Shown: positions 27,200 through 35,813, counted from the stretch's first letter. The stretch is DNA of 43,754 nucleotides from Candidatus Cloacimonadota bacterium (GCA_021108315.1 JAIORE010000073.1:1-43754), one strand, 5' to 3'. A program made the numbers and translations. Notes: a model not told the origin generated them from the sequence alone.

Positions 27200-27901
27200 A
27201 TGAAAACAAAAATTGCTATTTTTAATGGAAAGGAAGTACGTAAAATTATCTATAATAACGAATGGTTTTTTTCTGTTATTGATGTGATATCAGTATTAAC
27301 AGATAGTAAAAATCCGAGAAATTATTGGAAAGTTTTAAAGCATAGGCTTCTGAAGGAAGGATCAAATCAAACGGTTACAAATTGTAACCGTTTAAAAATG
27401 AGAGCAATTGATCACAAAATGAGATTTACAGATGTTGCAAATGCAGAAACACTATTTCGTATTATTCAGTCTATTTCTTCATCCAAAGCTGAACCTTTCA
27501 AACGTTGGTTGGCAAAAGTTGGCTATGAGAGAATTAAAGAGATTGAAAATCCTGAATTAGCAACCAAACGAACTAAAGCATTATACAAAGCAAAAGGTTA
27601 TTCTGATGATTGGATAGAAAAACGGATGCGAGGTATAGCAATTCGAGAAGAGCTTACAGATGAATGGAACGATAGGGGAATTGAAAAACAAATTGAATAT
27701 AGTATTCTTACGGCAGAAATCTCCATAGCTGCATTTGGAATTACACCTTCGGAATACAAAAATATAAAAGGTTTGAAAAGAGAAAATCTTCGAGATCATA
27801 TGAATGACCTTGAACTTATCTTTTCAATGTTGGGGGAAGCATCGACAACCGAAATTACGAAAAATCGGGATGCAAAAGGTTTTCCAGAATCACAGAATTA
27901 A
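27200..27901 (+). CDS. BRO-family N-terminal domain protein
   Basis: A 233-aa protein. The Bro-N domain (about 5-115) is recognisable from VRKIIYNNEWFFSVIDVISVLTDSKNPRNYWKVLKHRL and SSSKAEPFKRWLAKVGYERI. The C-terminal half has the conserved GLKRENLRDHMNDLELI and the EAST-type TTEIT...GF ending common in chromosomal BRO genes of environmental bacteria. Phage relatives are antirepressors that bind DNA; the role here is unknown. A perfect DNA palindrome lies inside the gene. It is flanked by repeat elements and small remnants, pointing to an accessory insertion. Confidence 0.85.
   Translation: MKTKIAIFNGKEVRKIIYNNEWFFSVIDVISVLTDSKNPRNYWKVLKHRLLKEGSNQTVTNCNRLKMRAIDHKMRFTDVANAETLFRIIQSISSSKAEPFKRWLAKVGYERIKEIENPELATKRTKALYKAKGYSDDWIEKRMRGIAIREELTDEWNDRGIEKQIEYSILTAEISIAAFGITPSEYKNIKGLKRENLRDHMNDLELIFSMLGEASTTEITKNRDAKGFPESQN
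27369..27393. repeat. Perfect 25-bp palindrome inside the BRO gene
   Basis: AAACGGTTACA (27369-27379) and TGTAACCGTTT (27383-27393) around AAT: 11-bp exact arms with a 3-base centre. It encodes the QTVTNCNRLK loop of the Bro-N domain. It may be a protein-binding operator or a DNA hairpin. Confidence 0.7.
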
Positions 27902-28031
27902 ACTCTTCCTGCTGTCCTTCTCTTAAATCAAAGAGAAGGAACATAAGAATCTTTGAGAGAAAAATAAATAAAAGGAAGAGTAGTATCAAGTTATCCCTCG
28001 CTTATGTTAAGAGAGGGACCGAGGGAGAGTT
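27901..28031. mobile_element. 131-bp TIR repeat, inverted copy at 35814-35947
   Basis: The ends are imperfect inverted repeats: AACTCTTCCTGCTGTCCTTC at the left, and GAGGGACCGAGGGAGAGTT at the right. The left part holds the hairpin CTTCTCTT-AAATCA-AAGAGAAG and then GGAACATAAG. The same order of blocks occurs on the opposite strand at 35814-35947, with the first 45 bases nearly identical. It is non-coding and lies between the BRO gene and a TonB-like lipoprotein gene. Confidence 0.7.
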
Positions 28032-28084
28032 AGAAAAATGAAAATAAAATATGAAGCATTAGTAATTATCATATCGGAGAAAAA

Positions 28085-28510
28085 ATGAAAAAATATCAAA
28101 TAATTAATTTAATAATTTTTACGATGATTCTAACGAGCTGTTATGTACCTCCTAAAACTCCCAATGTGAAAAAATACTCTATAAGATTTCCCAAAGAAAA
28201 TAAAGACTCTTCAAAATTTGTAGTTTTTGATAAACCTCCAATCAGAACTAAAGCAGTTGCTCCTGTTTATCCAGATTCTGCCAAAAGCGAAGGTATTCAA
28301 GGAGAAGTATGGGTTCAAGCTGAGATTTTATTATCTGGTGATGTTGGAGCTGTGGAAATTTTACAATCTCTTCAATCAGGTAAAGGTGGATTGGATGAAG
28401 CAGCAATCAAATGTGTAAAACAATGGAAATATAAACCTGCTCTAAATAAAGATGGGAAGCCAGAGGCTGTTTGGGTAAAATTTCCTATTAGATTTACTTT
28501 AAATAATTAA
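28085..28510 (+). CDS. Lipoprotein with TonB C-terminal domain
   Basis: A 141-aa protein with lipobox LTSC (Cys19) and a TonB-C domain over about residues 50-140: PVYPDSAKSEGIQGEVWVQA, GKGGLDEAAIKCVKQWKYKP, VWVKFPIRFTL. True TonB has an inner-membrane anchor and a Pro-rich spacer; both are absent, and the domain is instead on a lipid anchor. It may be a periplasmic partner of TonB-dependent proteins or a member of the wider secretin/TonB short N-terminal partner set. AUCGGAGA-type spacing (CGGAGAAAAA) supports the start. It has a paralogue next door. Confidence 0.83.
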   Translation: MKKYQIINLIIFTMILTSCYVPPKTPNVKKYSIRFPKENKDSSKFVVFDKPPIRTKAVAPVYPDSAKSEGIQGEVWVQAEILLSGDVGAVEILQSLQSGKGGLDEAAIKCVKQWKYKPALNKDGKPEAVWVKFPIRFTLNN

Positions 28511-28535
28511 AAAATATATAGAATTCGGAGAAAAA

Positions 28536-28961
28536 ATGAAGAAATATTCAATTATTAGTTATCTTATTCTTGCAATGATCCTGGTGAGTTGTTATGTATC
28601 TCCAAAGAATAATTTAATAAAAATAAAAGGGAATCATAAGGAATATCTTGAACAAATTTTGAAGATTCCCCATTTAATTGTTTTTGATAATCCTCCTATT
28701 AGAATTAAAGTTGTTCCTCCAATTTATCCTAACTCAGCCAAATATAAAGGTATTCAAGGTGAAGTACAACTTGAAGTTGAGATATTAATCTCCGGTAATG
28801 TTGGATCTGTTGTGATTTTACGTTCAGTACAATCAGGACATGGTGGAATAGATGAATCAGCAGTAAATTCAATAAAACAATGGAAGTTTCAGTTTGCTAA
28901 AAAAGATGGTAAACATATAGCATGTTTTGTAAAACTTGCAGTAAGATTTAGTTTAGATTAG
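28536..28961 (+). CDS. Lipoprotein with TonB C-terminal domain (paralogue)
   Basis: A 141-aa protein with lipobox LVSC (Cys19) and a TonB-C domain (PIYPNSAKYKGIQGEVQLEV, GHGGIDESAVNSIKQWKFQF). It is a diverged duplicate of the gene before it, with the same length and architecture. Its first 23 residues, MKKYSIISYLILAMILVSC and on, are almost the same as those of the next gene, which has a quite different mature protein. RBS CGGAGA precedes the ATG. It is probably co-transcribed with both neighbours. Confidence 0.83.
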   Translation: MKKYSIISYLILAMILVSCYVSPKNNLIKIKGNHKEYLEQILKIPHLIVFDNPPIRIKVVPPIYPNSAKYKGIQGEVQLEVEILISGNVGSVVILRSVQSGHGGIDESAVNSIKQWKFQFAKKDGKHIACFVKLAVRFSLD

Positions 28962-28992
28962 CTATAAAACATATAAAATATTGGAGAAAAAA

Positions 28993-31900
28993 ATGAAAAA
29001 ATATTCAATTATCAGTTATCTTATTCTGGCAATGATTCTGATTAGTTGTTCTACCCTCGGATTTGGTGATTTCGAAGGAAATAGGCAGAAAAGCTCTGGT
29101 TCAGAAGAGGGAGTTACTTTTCAATACAAAGATGTTTCCGCTACAAAAGTTTCCTTAGCAGGAGATTTCAACAACTGGGATGCAGAAGCAGATTTGATGA
29201 CAAAAAAAGGTGATACTTGGAGTATCAAAAAAAAACTGGATTCTGGAAAATATGGCTATAAATTTGTAGTAAATGGAACAGATTGGAAAATCGATCCTGA
29301 AAACTCTAATAAAGCAGAAGATGGGTTTGGTGGAGAAAATTCCATAATAATAGTAGGTTCAAATGAGAAAAAAGAGATTAATAAAAGTAAAAAAGAAGGT
29401 GAAATAGTGTTTGAATATATTGATAATAATGCAACTTCCGTTTCCCTTGCTGGAGATTTTAACAATTGGGATGCAACAGTTAATCCAATGAAAAAGAAAA
29501 ATAAAATATGGACAATTTCCTTGAAACTTGATGATGGGAAATATGCATATAAATTTGTAGTGAATGGTGAAGATTGGAAGATAGATCCATCCAATGATGA
29601 AAAAATTGATGATGGATTAGGTGGAGAAAATTCAGTGATAATAGTAGGGAAAACTCAAAATTTGAAGAAAATTCTTAAGAAAAAAATCAAATCCGGCTCA
29701 ATTCCGGTAAAATTTGTTTATCAACCTCTCATTGGTGGAAAACACGATGTTTATCTCGCCGGAGATTTTAATAGTTTTGATGCTATGTCCATTCCGATGG
29801 AAGAAAATAGCGGTGTCTATGAAAAAACGCTTGTTCTTGAACCAGGAAAATACGCTTACAAATTTGTAGTTGATGGAAATTGGCTTACCGATGAAAATGC
29901 TACGGAATTTGTTTCCGATGGTTTTGGTGGTCAGAATTCGCTTGTCTATGCCGGAGATCCCAAAGCGATCAATAAGCTTCGTAAAGTAGAATTTAGTTAT
30001 GAACCACAAAATCCGATAAAAGAGGTTTATCTCGCAGGCTCATTGAACGATTGGAATCAAAAAGCGAATAGATTGTGGAAAAATGACAAAGGTATTTATA
30101 CTACAACATTACTGCTAAAACCCGGAGAATATCTATACAAATTTGTAGTTGATGGAACGCAATGGCTCACTGATGAAAATGCTGAAAGTTTTGCAGAAGA
30201 TGGCTTTGGAGGAAGCAATTCAGTAATTTTGGTTGATGATAAATATCCAGACGTAACCATTGAAGTGAAAGATGGCATTATTCTTGATTATGGAATTCCT
30301 ATGAGCCAATCGCTGGAAACTGTAAATCCTCTTTCTCCTACAAAAATTCAATTCAAAACAAAAGCTCATATTGGTGATGTGGAAAATATCTATCTTTGGA
30401 AAAATGGCAAAAAAATATTGATGCAAAACATTTCTGAAGATGGTAGTTTTGCCTATTATCAGAAAATTATTGATTTGAAATCTAAAAATGAAGCTTTTGA
30501 TTATTGTTTTGTTTATGAAGATGGTGGAAAAGAATTTTATCTGTTAAACGGAAAAATGACCGCTAAACTTGATAAAGAATATCTGTTTCATTATTCAAAA
30601 GAAAATGTAGATCCGTTTTTCACACCGGACTGGGTAAAAACAGGAATTATCTATCAAATTTTTATGGATAGATTTTTCAATGGTGATAAAAAGAACGATC
30701 AGGATTTTAAAGAATGGTATTATACTGGAATTCATACTCCACCAAAAGCAGGTAAAAAGTTTGAGAAATATACTCAATATTTTCATCTTGTAGATGATTG
30801 GTATGATGTTTCCGGTCTAACAAAAAGTCCTTATCATCATAAAAATAAAGATGGTTTTCAACCTGAATATAACAGCTTTTATGGTGGAGATGTAGCTGGA
30901 GTTCGCCAGAAACTTGATTATCTCGAAGATCTGGGAATTACAATAATTTATTTCAATCCACTTTTTGAAGCGAAGTCAAATCATAAATATGATGCGGTAG
31001 ATTACAAAAAACTTGATCCTCATTTTGGTGATGAAAAAGAGTTCAAAGCATTTGTGAAAGATGTTCATCAGCGTGGAATAAGAATAATTCTGGATGTTGC
31101 CTTTAACCATACCGGAGAGACTTTCTGGGCATTTCAAGAAGGTAAAAAAAATGGTTCAAAATCTGAATATTATAACTGGTATGAGTGGAAAAAATGGCCA
31201 ATTCCAGATCCGCTTCCAGCAAATTATAAACCTATAGATTATTATGAATGTTGGTGGGGGTTTGGTGAAATGCCCGATCTGGATTTTGATAAAACTCGCT
31301 CAAGTTCATCAGAGAATGGGATAAAAAATATTGAAGATGCAAATCCTAATTGGAATGTGGTAAATTACATTTTGGAAGTTGCAGATTATTGGATTGGAGA
31401 TATGGATTTAGATGGTTTTAGATTGGATGTTCCTAATGAAGTTCCTTTCTGGTTTTGGAAACTTTTCCGCGAAAGAGTTAAATCTATCAAACCGGATGCT
31501 TATCTCGTCGGAGAAATCTGGAGTAATGCTGTGGATTGGGTGAATAATGATTATTTTGATTCCGTAATGAATTATGCCTTCTTCAAAGATCCGGTAATGC
31601 GATTTTTTAATTCGAGAAATTGCAGTGCCAAAGCTTTTGATCGTGATCTCAAACCGGGATTATTGCTTTATCCTAAACAAGCATCACAAGTTATGATGAA
31701 TTTGATAGATAGCCACGATACTCATCGTTATTTGGAATCTGCCGGAGGAGATGTTAACCGTTTGAAACTGGCTGCTCTGTTCCAAATGACTTATGTCGGT
31801 GCTCCGCACATCTGGTACGGTGATGAAATTGGAATGATGGGAGCACACGATCCTGATTGTCGTCGTCCATTTAATTGGAAATATGAAAATGATAGAGAAA

Positions 31901-32205
31901 GTGTCTCTTTGCGAAATTATTATAAAAAGTTAATCAATATTAGAAAAAATCATAAATCATTGTCACTCGGTTCTTTTAAAACTCTGCTCACACGGGGAAA
32001 AATCTATGCTTATCAAAGAACTCTTGATGGAGAAAATATCATTGTAGTGATCAATAATGAAGAAAGCTCACAAACAATAAAAATTCCGGTTGATTTTCCT
32101 GATGGCAACTTAAAAGGTTTGTTATTGAGACGTTCTTTTGATATTAAGAATGGTTATTTAGAAGTAAAATTAGATGGAATGAGTGCTGCAATTTTGATAA
32201 AGTAA
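28993..32205 (+). CDS. GH13 alpha-glucan hydrolase lipoprotein with four CBM48 domains
   Basis: A 1070-aa protein; the start at 28993 follows GGAGA and gives a clean lipoprotein signal (ILISC). Four tandem CBM48 modules span about residues 30-420 (each with SLAGDFNNWDA-like and YKFVV motifs), then an E-set domain (about 425-535), then the GH13 barrel. Catalytic regions are complete: DVAFNH at 701-706, nucleophile Asp812 in GFRLDVPNE, acid Glu841 in LVGEIWS, and His908-Asp909 in DSHDTH. MGAHDPDCRRPFNW resembles neopullulanase/cyclomaltodextrinase types. It likely degrades starch- or glycogen-like polymers at the cell surface. Only one hydrolase is present in this CBM48-rich locus. Confidence 0.93.
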   Translation: MKKYSIISYLILAMILISCSTLGFGDFEGNRQKSSGSEEGVTFQYKDVSATKVSLAGDFNNWDAEADLMTKKGDTWSIKKKLDSGKYGYKFVVNGTDWKIDPENSNKAEDGFGGENSIIIVGSNEKKEINKSKKEGEIVFEYIDNNATSVSLAGDFNNWDATVNPMKKKNKIWTISLKLDDGKYAYKFVVNGEDWKIDPSNDEKIDDGLGGENSVIIVGKTQNLKKILKKKIKSGSIPVKFVYQPLIGGKHDVYLAGDFNSFDAMSIPMEENSGVYEKTLVLEPGKYAYKFVVDGNWLTDENATEFVSDGFGGQNSLVYAGDPKAINKLRKVEFSYEPQNPIKEVYLAGSLNDWNQKANRLWKNDKGIYTTTLLLKPGEYLYKFVVDGTQWLTDENAESFAEDGFGGSNSVILVDDKYPDVTIEVKDGIILDYGIPMSQSLETVNPLSPTKIQFKTKAHIGDVENIYLWKNGKKILMQNISEDGSFAYYQKIIDLKSKNEAFDYCFVYEDGGKEFYLLNGKMTAKLDKEYLFHYSKENVDPFFTPDWVKTGIIYQIFMDRFFNGDKKNDQDFKEWYYTGIHTPPKAGKKFEKYTQYFHLVDDWYDVSGLTKSPYHHKNKDGFQPEYNSFYGGDVAGVRQKLDYLEDLGITIIYFNPLFEAKSNHKYDAVDYKKLDPHFGDEKEFKAFVKDVHQRGIRIILDVAFNHTGETFWAFQEGKKNGSKSEYYNWYEWKKWPIPDPLPANYKPIDYYECWWGFGEMPDLDFDKTRSSSSENGIKNIEDANPNWNVVNYILEVADYWIGDMDLDGFRLDVPNEVPFWFWKLFRERVKSIKPDAYLVGEIWSNAVDWVNNDYFDSVMNYAFFKDPVMRFFNSRNCSAKAFDRDLKPGLLLYPKQASQVMMNLIDSHDTHRYLESAGGDVNRLKLAALFQMTYVGAPHIWYGDEIGMMGAHDPDCRRPFNWKYENDRESVSLRNYYKKLINIRKNHKSLSLGSFKTLLTRGKIYAYQRTLDGENIIVVINNEESSQTIKIPVDFPDGNLKGLLLRRSFDIKNGYLEVKLDGMSAAILIK

Positions 32206-32230
32206 CTCAACATTCCAATGTTGAGTTTTT
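32204..32230 (+). terminator. Rho-independent terminator after the GH13 gene
   Basis: A perfect stem AACTCAACATT (32204-32214) with AATGTTGAGTT (32217-32227), followed by TTT and more Ts, starting within the stop codon. Confidence 0.85.
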
Positions 32231-32265
32231 CTTGAAAAGATTTTTTTTAATTTCCTACTTCCTTA

Positions 32266-32308
32266 TCGCATTCTGAACTCCACCCAAAAAGATGGGTGAA
32301 GTCCAGTC
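32266..32308 (-). repeat. Dispersed repeat, inverted partner of 21136-21179
   Basis: The reverse complement matches the repeat at 21136-21179 (TTCAGAATGCGA at the end, ACTTCAC and CATCTTTT inside). It includes its own hairpin CCACCCAAAAAGATGGGTG. It lies between convergent genes. Confidence 0.65.
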
Positions 32309-32331
32309 TACTTATTTACTTTCCCCTTTCT

Positions 32332-32356
32332 CCCTTCCCCTTGCGAAGGGGAAGGG
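32332..32356. repeat. GC-rich palindromic repeat with 11-bp stem
   Basis: CCCTTCCCCTT (32332-32342) pairs perfectly with AAGGGGAAGGG (32346-32356), followed by TTGGGGATGGGGTTTTA. The layout is the same as that of the palindromes inserted in the giant gene at 38421 and 41600 (there GGAGAAGGTTAGGATGAGG), so it appears to be an intergenic relative. It can also act as terminator for the convergent gene ending at 32376. Confidence 0.6.
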
Positions 32357-32375
32357 TTGGGGATGGGGTTTTATC

Positions 32376-35300
32376 CTATTTAATGAGCAACATCTTCTTA
32401 ATATCTGTAAATTCTCCGGCATTTATACGGTAGAAATATATTCCTGAAGATACTTTGCGATCATTATTGTCTTTTCCGTTCCAGACTACACTATGATTTC
32501 CTGTTTCTATGTTTTCATTTACAAGAGTATTTACAAGCTGTCCTTTGATATTAAAGACTTGTAGGCTTACATCACTTGCTTCAGGTAGTGCATAGCTGAT
32601 TGTAGTTTCAGGATTGAAAGGATTTGGATAGTTCGGTGAAAGAGAATAAATTTCTGGAATTTCAGGAGTTGTATCTTGATTATCACAAAAGTTTAATAAT
32701 GAAAGCAAATCTTTACCACTTAATTTATCCTTTTCAAAATCTTTAACAGCAAATTTAAGTTCCATTTTTTCAATAACGCCATCATAATTCTTATCATAAT
32801 TTTGCAGCAATTCTTTAGATGGAGTTTCTAAAATGATGTTTGTTTCATTATCCGGATTATATTCTTTACTTAATGAAACTAAATCATAATTCAATAGATA
32901 AGACCACAGAACACTGGTTGCAACAGACTTAATATATGTACCACCCAATAAATAATCCCACATAACATCAACTGCTTCCTGTTTTTCAATGTAATTGTTA
33001 TTATCTCCATTAAATCTCTCATCAATGTCAGCATTGTCAGTATTGATTGATTGATCAATAAACCAAGCTACATCTCTGTCATTGACCACACCATCATAGT
33101 TTGGATCTGATCCAATTGTTTGAGTTTCTGTTCCGGTAGAAACTAAAGATGTATAATTAGCATCAAATTTATCACGTATGCCATCCTCATTGGCATCACC
33201 GGCTATTAGTATCGGATCACGAGGATCTAAAATTATATTTCCGGCTGAGGCTTGAAGAAGCATTGACAAATCATCCGAATCAACACTTCCATCACCGTCT
33301 ATGTCATATTCGCCGGTAGGAGTTATTATTCCGTCTATTGCTTGTGACATCATGTATAAATCAACTGCATCAGCAGAATCACCATTGTGATTTAAATCTC
33401 CAATAAGATAATCATCGGGGGGATCAACTACAATAACCGATAATGAATTACTATAATCAGATTCCATATTATTGTTATCTTTTATTTTTACTTTAACATT
33501 ATAAGTTCCTGAAGAATTCCATGTGTATGGAATAGTTACTGTAGTTCCTGAACTAACCTCATCTGTAGTTATCGTTTCCGAACCAAATTGCCAAATGTAT
33601 GTTATATTATCTCCATCCGGATCTGTGGCAGTGGCAGAATAGAAACAGGTTGATCCGATTACGCAATCTGTTACACCGATTGGGATTTGAGATTTATTGG
33701 GATTGTAGCCTATGTATTCAATTTTCAAATCAGCTTTTCTAGCTCCATCAATAATTCCTACGTAAGCATTGTCTGATGAGATTTTCATTCCACCAAGTAT
33801 ATAAAAATTACCATCGTATATTACTTTAATGTCATCTCCATTATTAAAAAAATACATTGCTGCATTACTTGTTTCATTAATATCGTGAAGTTTTACCGTT
33901 ATGGTTTCACCGCCATCAGTTACTTTTACCCAATTCCAACCTGCATCTCCAAAATCGCCTACCATATCATCGTAACTTGATCCAGCATTATAAATTGAAG
34001 AAGGAATACCTTGCGAATCTATTCCAATAGAGAAGTTTTCCAATAATTCATTTATCGCAAAAGTTTCACTTTTGTTATAACCGGTAATATCTTCTACAGC
34101 TGTCACTGTATAATTTCCAAAAGGAACATTTGTAAAAATTACCCCATTTCCCGTATCGGATTTAGTAGTTCCATTTAGCGTAATATCCACATCATGACCG
34201 GTTCCGCCATAAGAAGAAATCTGAACTGCTTGTGCAACCTGATTATAAGTTATAAAAACTTGGTAATTTCCTTGTCCATCACTATCTTCTATTCCAAATT
34301 TGATAAAATTGGCATAAGTGTCTGCATTAACTACATAGCTCACCTCGTTTCCTGCTCCAGCTCCACCGATAGCAGTATTATTAGATTGCTGGTCAGTTCT
34401 GACATTTAGATTAATCTCATCTGCAAATCCAAGTTCATCATTGTCTGCCGGAATAACTCTTATTAATATATCTTTGCTATTATCTGATGGAGTAAATTTT
34501 ACCCAATCTTTTGTATCTGATTCAGAAGAATTAAGGGCACCACCCCTATTTAATGAATAACTGATAGTTCCAATATCTTTTGCAGTATCATAACTGCTAC
34601 CTGCATCACCCGAAGTTCCAAAATCATTTTGAGTTTCAGTACAATAGCTTACGAAATTTTGTATATCATTAGATATTTCTGCATCTGAATTTCCACCTCC
34701 AGTTTCCCATAAAGTTGCTTTATAATAAGGAGAAACACTATAAGAAATCAAATTCCCTGCATTTAAATCAAAATTTAATCCAACTTCTTTTGAATAACTC
34801 CATTTATTAGTACTTTCTTTATAACTTATTAATTCACCATATTCAATATCAAATGTACAATAATCGGCAGTAGTATAACCATTAACTCGGACTTCATCAA
34901 AAGCAAGTCTTCCGTATGTACGAATCATTAAATCCCCAGCATTTACTCCTTTTTCGATTTCAATGCCTAATATAACATCAACATCCATTTCTACATTTGA
35001 TAAACGCTTACTAATTTTTCCTAATTTAACGAGTTTTTTGGCAGGAAAGAAATTCCATTCAAAAGCTCCATTTACCACCCCATTAATATTAGTAGAAAGA
35101 TTTCCAGATTGATCAAGCGAAGCTTCCGCTCTTACTGATGCAGTTCCTGATAAAATGGAACCACTTTTTCTTTTTCCTTCTCCTGAGATTTCCAAATCAG
35201 CTATAAAACCACTGCTACCATTATCATTTTTGATATACTCCATTCCTACAGTAATTGTTTCAATTCCAATTATTTCTTTTATTGCATCTCCAATTGGAGC

Positions 35301-35423
35301 AGGAACATCGTTACATTCTATATTACAATCAAACTCAATTATTTCTTCAGAATTCAACATTGAAAAACTCAGGATAAGAAAAATTAGTGTCACACAATAA
35401 TATAATACTTTTCTTTGTTTCAT
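32376..35423 (-). CDS. Secreted multidomain protein with dockerin-like repeats and sorting tail
   Basis: A 1015-aa protein. Signal peptide about 1-25. The N-terminal 240 residues are an unassigned beta region. A PPC-like domain follows (about 270-390; SYDTAKDIG, DWVKFTP). Then come a carboxypeptidase-like segment, a PKD-like domain (about 580-670; DPDGDNITYIWQFG) and type I dockerin-like Ca-binding repeats (about 680-760; DLNHNGDSADAVDLY, YDIDGDGSVDSDDL; also DANEDGIRDKFD). The FlgD/T9SS-type tail is at about 930-1015 (PNYPNPFNPET, SSGIYFYRI). No catalytic motif is seen. AAGGAGT precedes the ATG. A hairpin TGAGATA/TATCTCA (35441-35461) sits just before it. It is downstream of the small-gene array at 35644-36677. 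Confidence 0.8.
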   Translation of the reverse strand: MKQRKVLYYCVTLIFLILSFSMLNSEEIIEFDCNIECNDVPAPIGDAIKEIIGIETITVGMEYIKNDNGSSGFIADLEISGEGKRKSGSILSGTASVRAEASLDQSGNLSTNINGVVNGAFEWNFFPAKKLVKLGKISKRLSNVEMDVDVILGIEIEKGVNAGDLMIRTYGRLAFDEVRVNGYTTADYCTFDIEYGELISYKESTNKWSYSKEVGLNFDLNAGNLISYSVSPYYKATLWETGGGNSDAEISNDIQNFVSYCTETQNDFGTSGDAGSSYDTAKDIGTISYSLNRGGALNSSESDTKDWVKFTPSDNSKDILIRVIPADNDELGFADEINLNVRTDQQSNNTAIGGAGAGNEVSYVVNADTYANFIKFGIEDSDGQGNYQVFITYNQVAQAVQISSYGGTGHDVDITLNGTTKSDTGNGVIFTNVPFGNYTVTAVEDITGYNKSETFAINELLENFSIGIDSQGIPSSIYNAGSSYDDMVGDFGDAGWNWVKVTDGGETITVKLHDINETSNAAMYFFNNGDDIKVIYDGNFYILGGMKISSDNAYVGIIDGARKADLKIEYIGYNPNKSQIPIGVTDCVIGSTCFYSATATDPDGDNITYIWQFGSETITTDEVSSGTTVTIPYTWNSSGTYNVKVKIKDNNNMESDYSNSLSVIVVDPPDDYLIGDLNHNGDSADAVDLYMMSQAIDGIITPTGEYDIDGDGSVDSDDLSMLLQASAGNIILDPRDPILIAGDANEDGIRDKFDANYTSLVSTGTETQTIGSDPNYDGVVNDRDVAWFIDQSINTDNADIDERFNGDNNNYIEKQEAVDVMWDYLLGGTYIKSVATSVLWSYLLNYDLVSLSKEYNPDNETNIILETPSKELLQNYDKNYDGVIEKMELKFAVKDFEKDKLSGKDLLSLLNFCDNQDTTPEIPEIYSLSPNYPNPFNPETTISYALPEASDVSLQVFNIKGQLVNTLVNENIETGNHSVVWNGKDNNDRKVSSGIYFYRINAGEFTDIKKMLLIK

Positions 35424-35440
35424 TTTTACTCCTTGTCCTG

Positions 35441-35490
35441 TGAGATATTTTATCTATCTCAGCAGGGCATGTTCCGGCTTTATTGCCGGA
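35441..35490. other. Two hairpins in the leader of the 35423 gene
   Basis: TGAGATA (35441-35447) with TATCTCA (35455-35461), and TCCGGC (35473-35478) with GCCGGA (35485-35490). The second is followed by TTCTTTTTT on the plus strand, so as a terminator it would face away from the gene. As minus-strand RNA, the first lies about 5 bases before the ribosome-binding site and could affect translation. Confidence 0.45.
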
Positions 35491-35500
35491 TTCTTTTTTG

Positions 35501-35641
35501 GTCTGCACCGCAGATTAAACGGATTACACTTATTTCACGGATTTGTGAGTTGATCGTTCACTGAATAGAGTATTCGTTTTTTACAACTCGAAAGATAATA
35601 TCAGCGAAATCAATTAATCTGTGAAAATCTGTGGTTCAGAC
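35501..35641. repeat. 141-bp repeat with imperfect TIRs
   Basis: The left end GTCTGCACCGCAGATTAAAC and the right end, read on the other strand, GTCTGAACCACAGATTTTCA share about 15 of 20 positions. The interior is non-coding. The GTCTGAACC end is shared with the repeats at 35991-36068 and 36442-36521. Confidence 0.55.
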
Positions 35642-35643
35642 AA

Positions 35644-35712
35644 TTAATTTTTACGATTTACATTTATAATTGCGATAGTAACGATTTCGTGGTTAATACT
35701 TGTTTTTTGCAT
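35644..35712 (-). CDS. Possible 22-aa peptide with strong ribosome-binding site
   Basis: The frame reads MQKTSINHEIVTIAIINVNR and ends KN, stopping at 35644. AAAGGGGGGAGAA directly precedes the ATG, an unusually strong Shine-Dalgarno. A GTCTGAAC repeat end lies 2 bases after the stop, as it does after the two other small genes upstream. There is no homology that I can recognise. It may be a leader peptide or a decayed cassette. Confidence 0.35.
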   Translation of the reverse strand: MQKTSINHEIVTIAIINVNRKN

Positions 35713-35813
35713 TTCTCCCCCCTTTCTTTTAAAATGAATAATGGATAGTGAATAATTAAGAGTTGGTGGTTTTTACATTTTCCTCTTATTTCTCACTTCA
35801 AATTCAATTTTCA

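Noticed and set aside
27200..27901. BRO gene as sign of a prophage
   Set aside because: No other phage gene is nearby; chromosomal BRO genes without phage context are common in such bacteria.
29256..30426. Several minus-strand ORFs opposite the CBM48 repeats
   Set aside because: They repeat with the same period as the CBM48 domains and are mirror images of repeated coding DNA, not genes.
35473..35490. TCCGGC/GCCGGA hairpin with T-run as a terminator
   Set aside because: The T-run is on the plus strand, where no gene ends; for the minus-strand gene it is only a leader hairpin.
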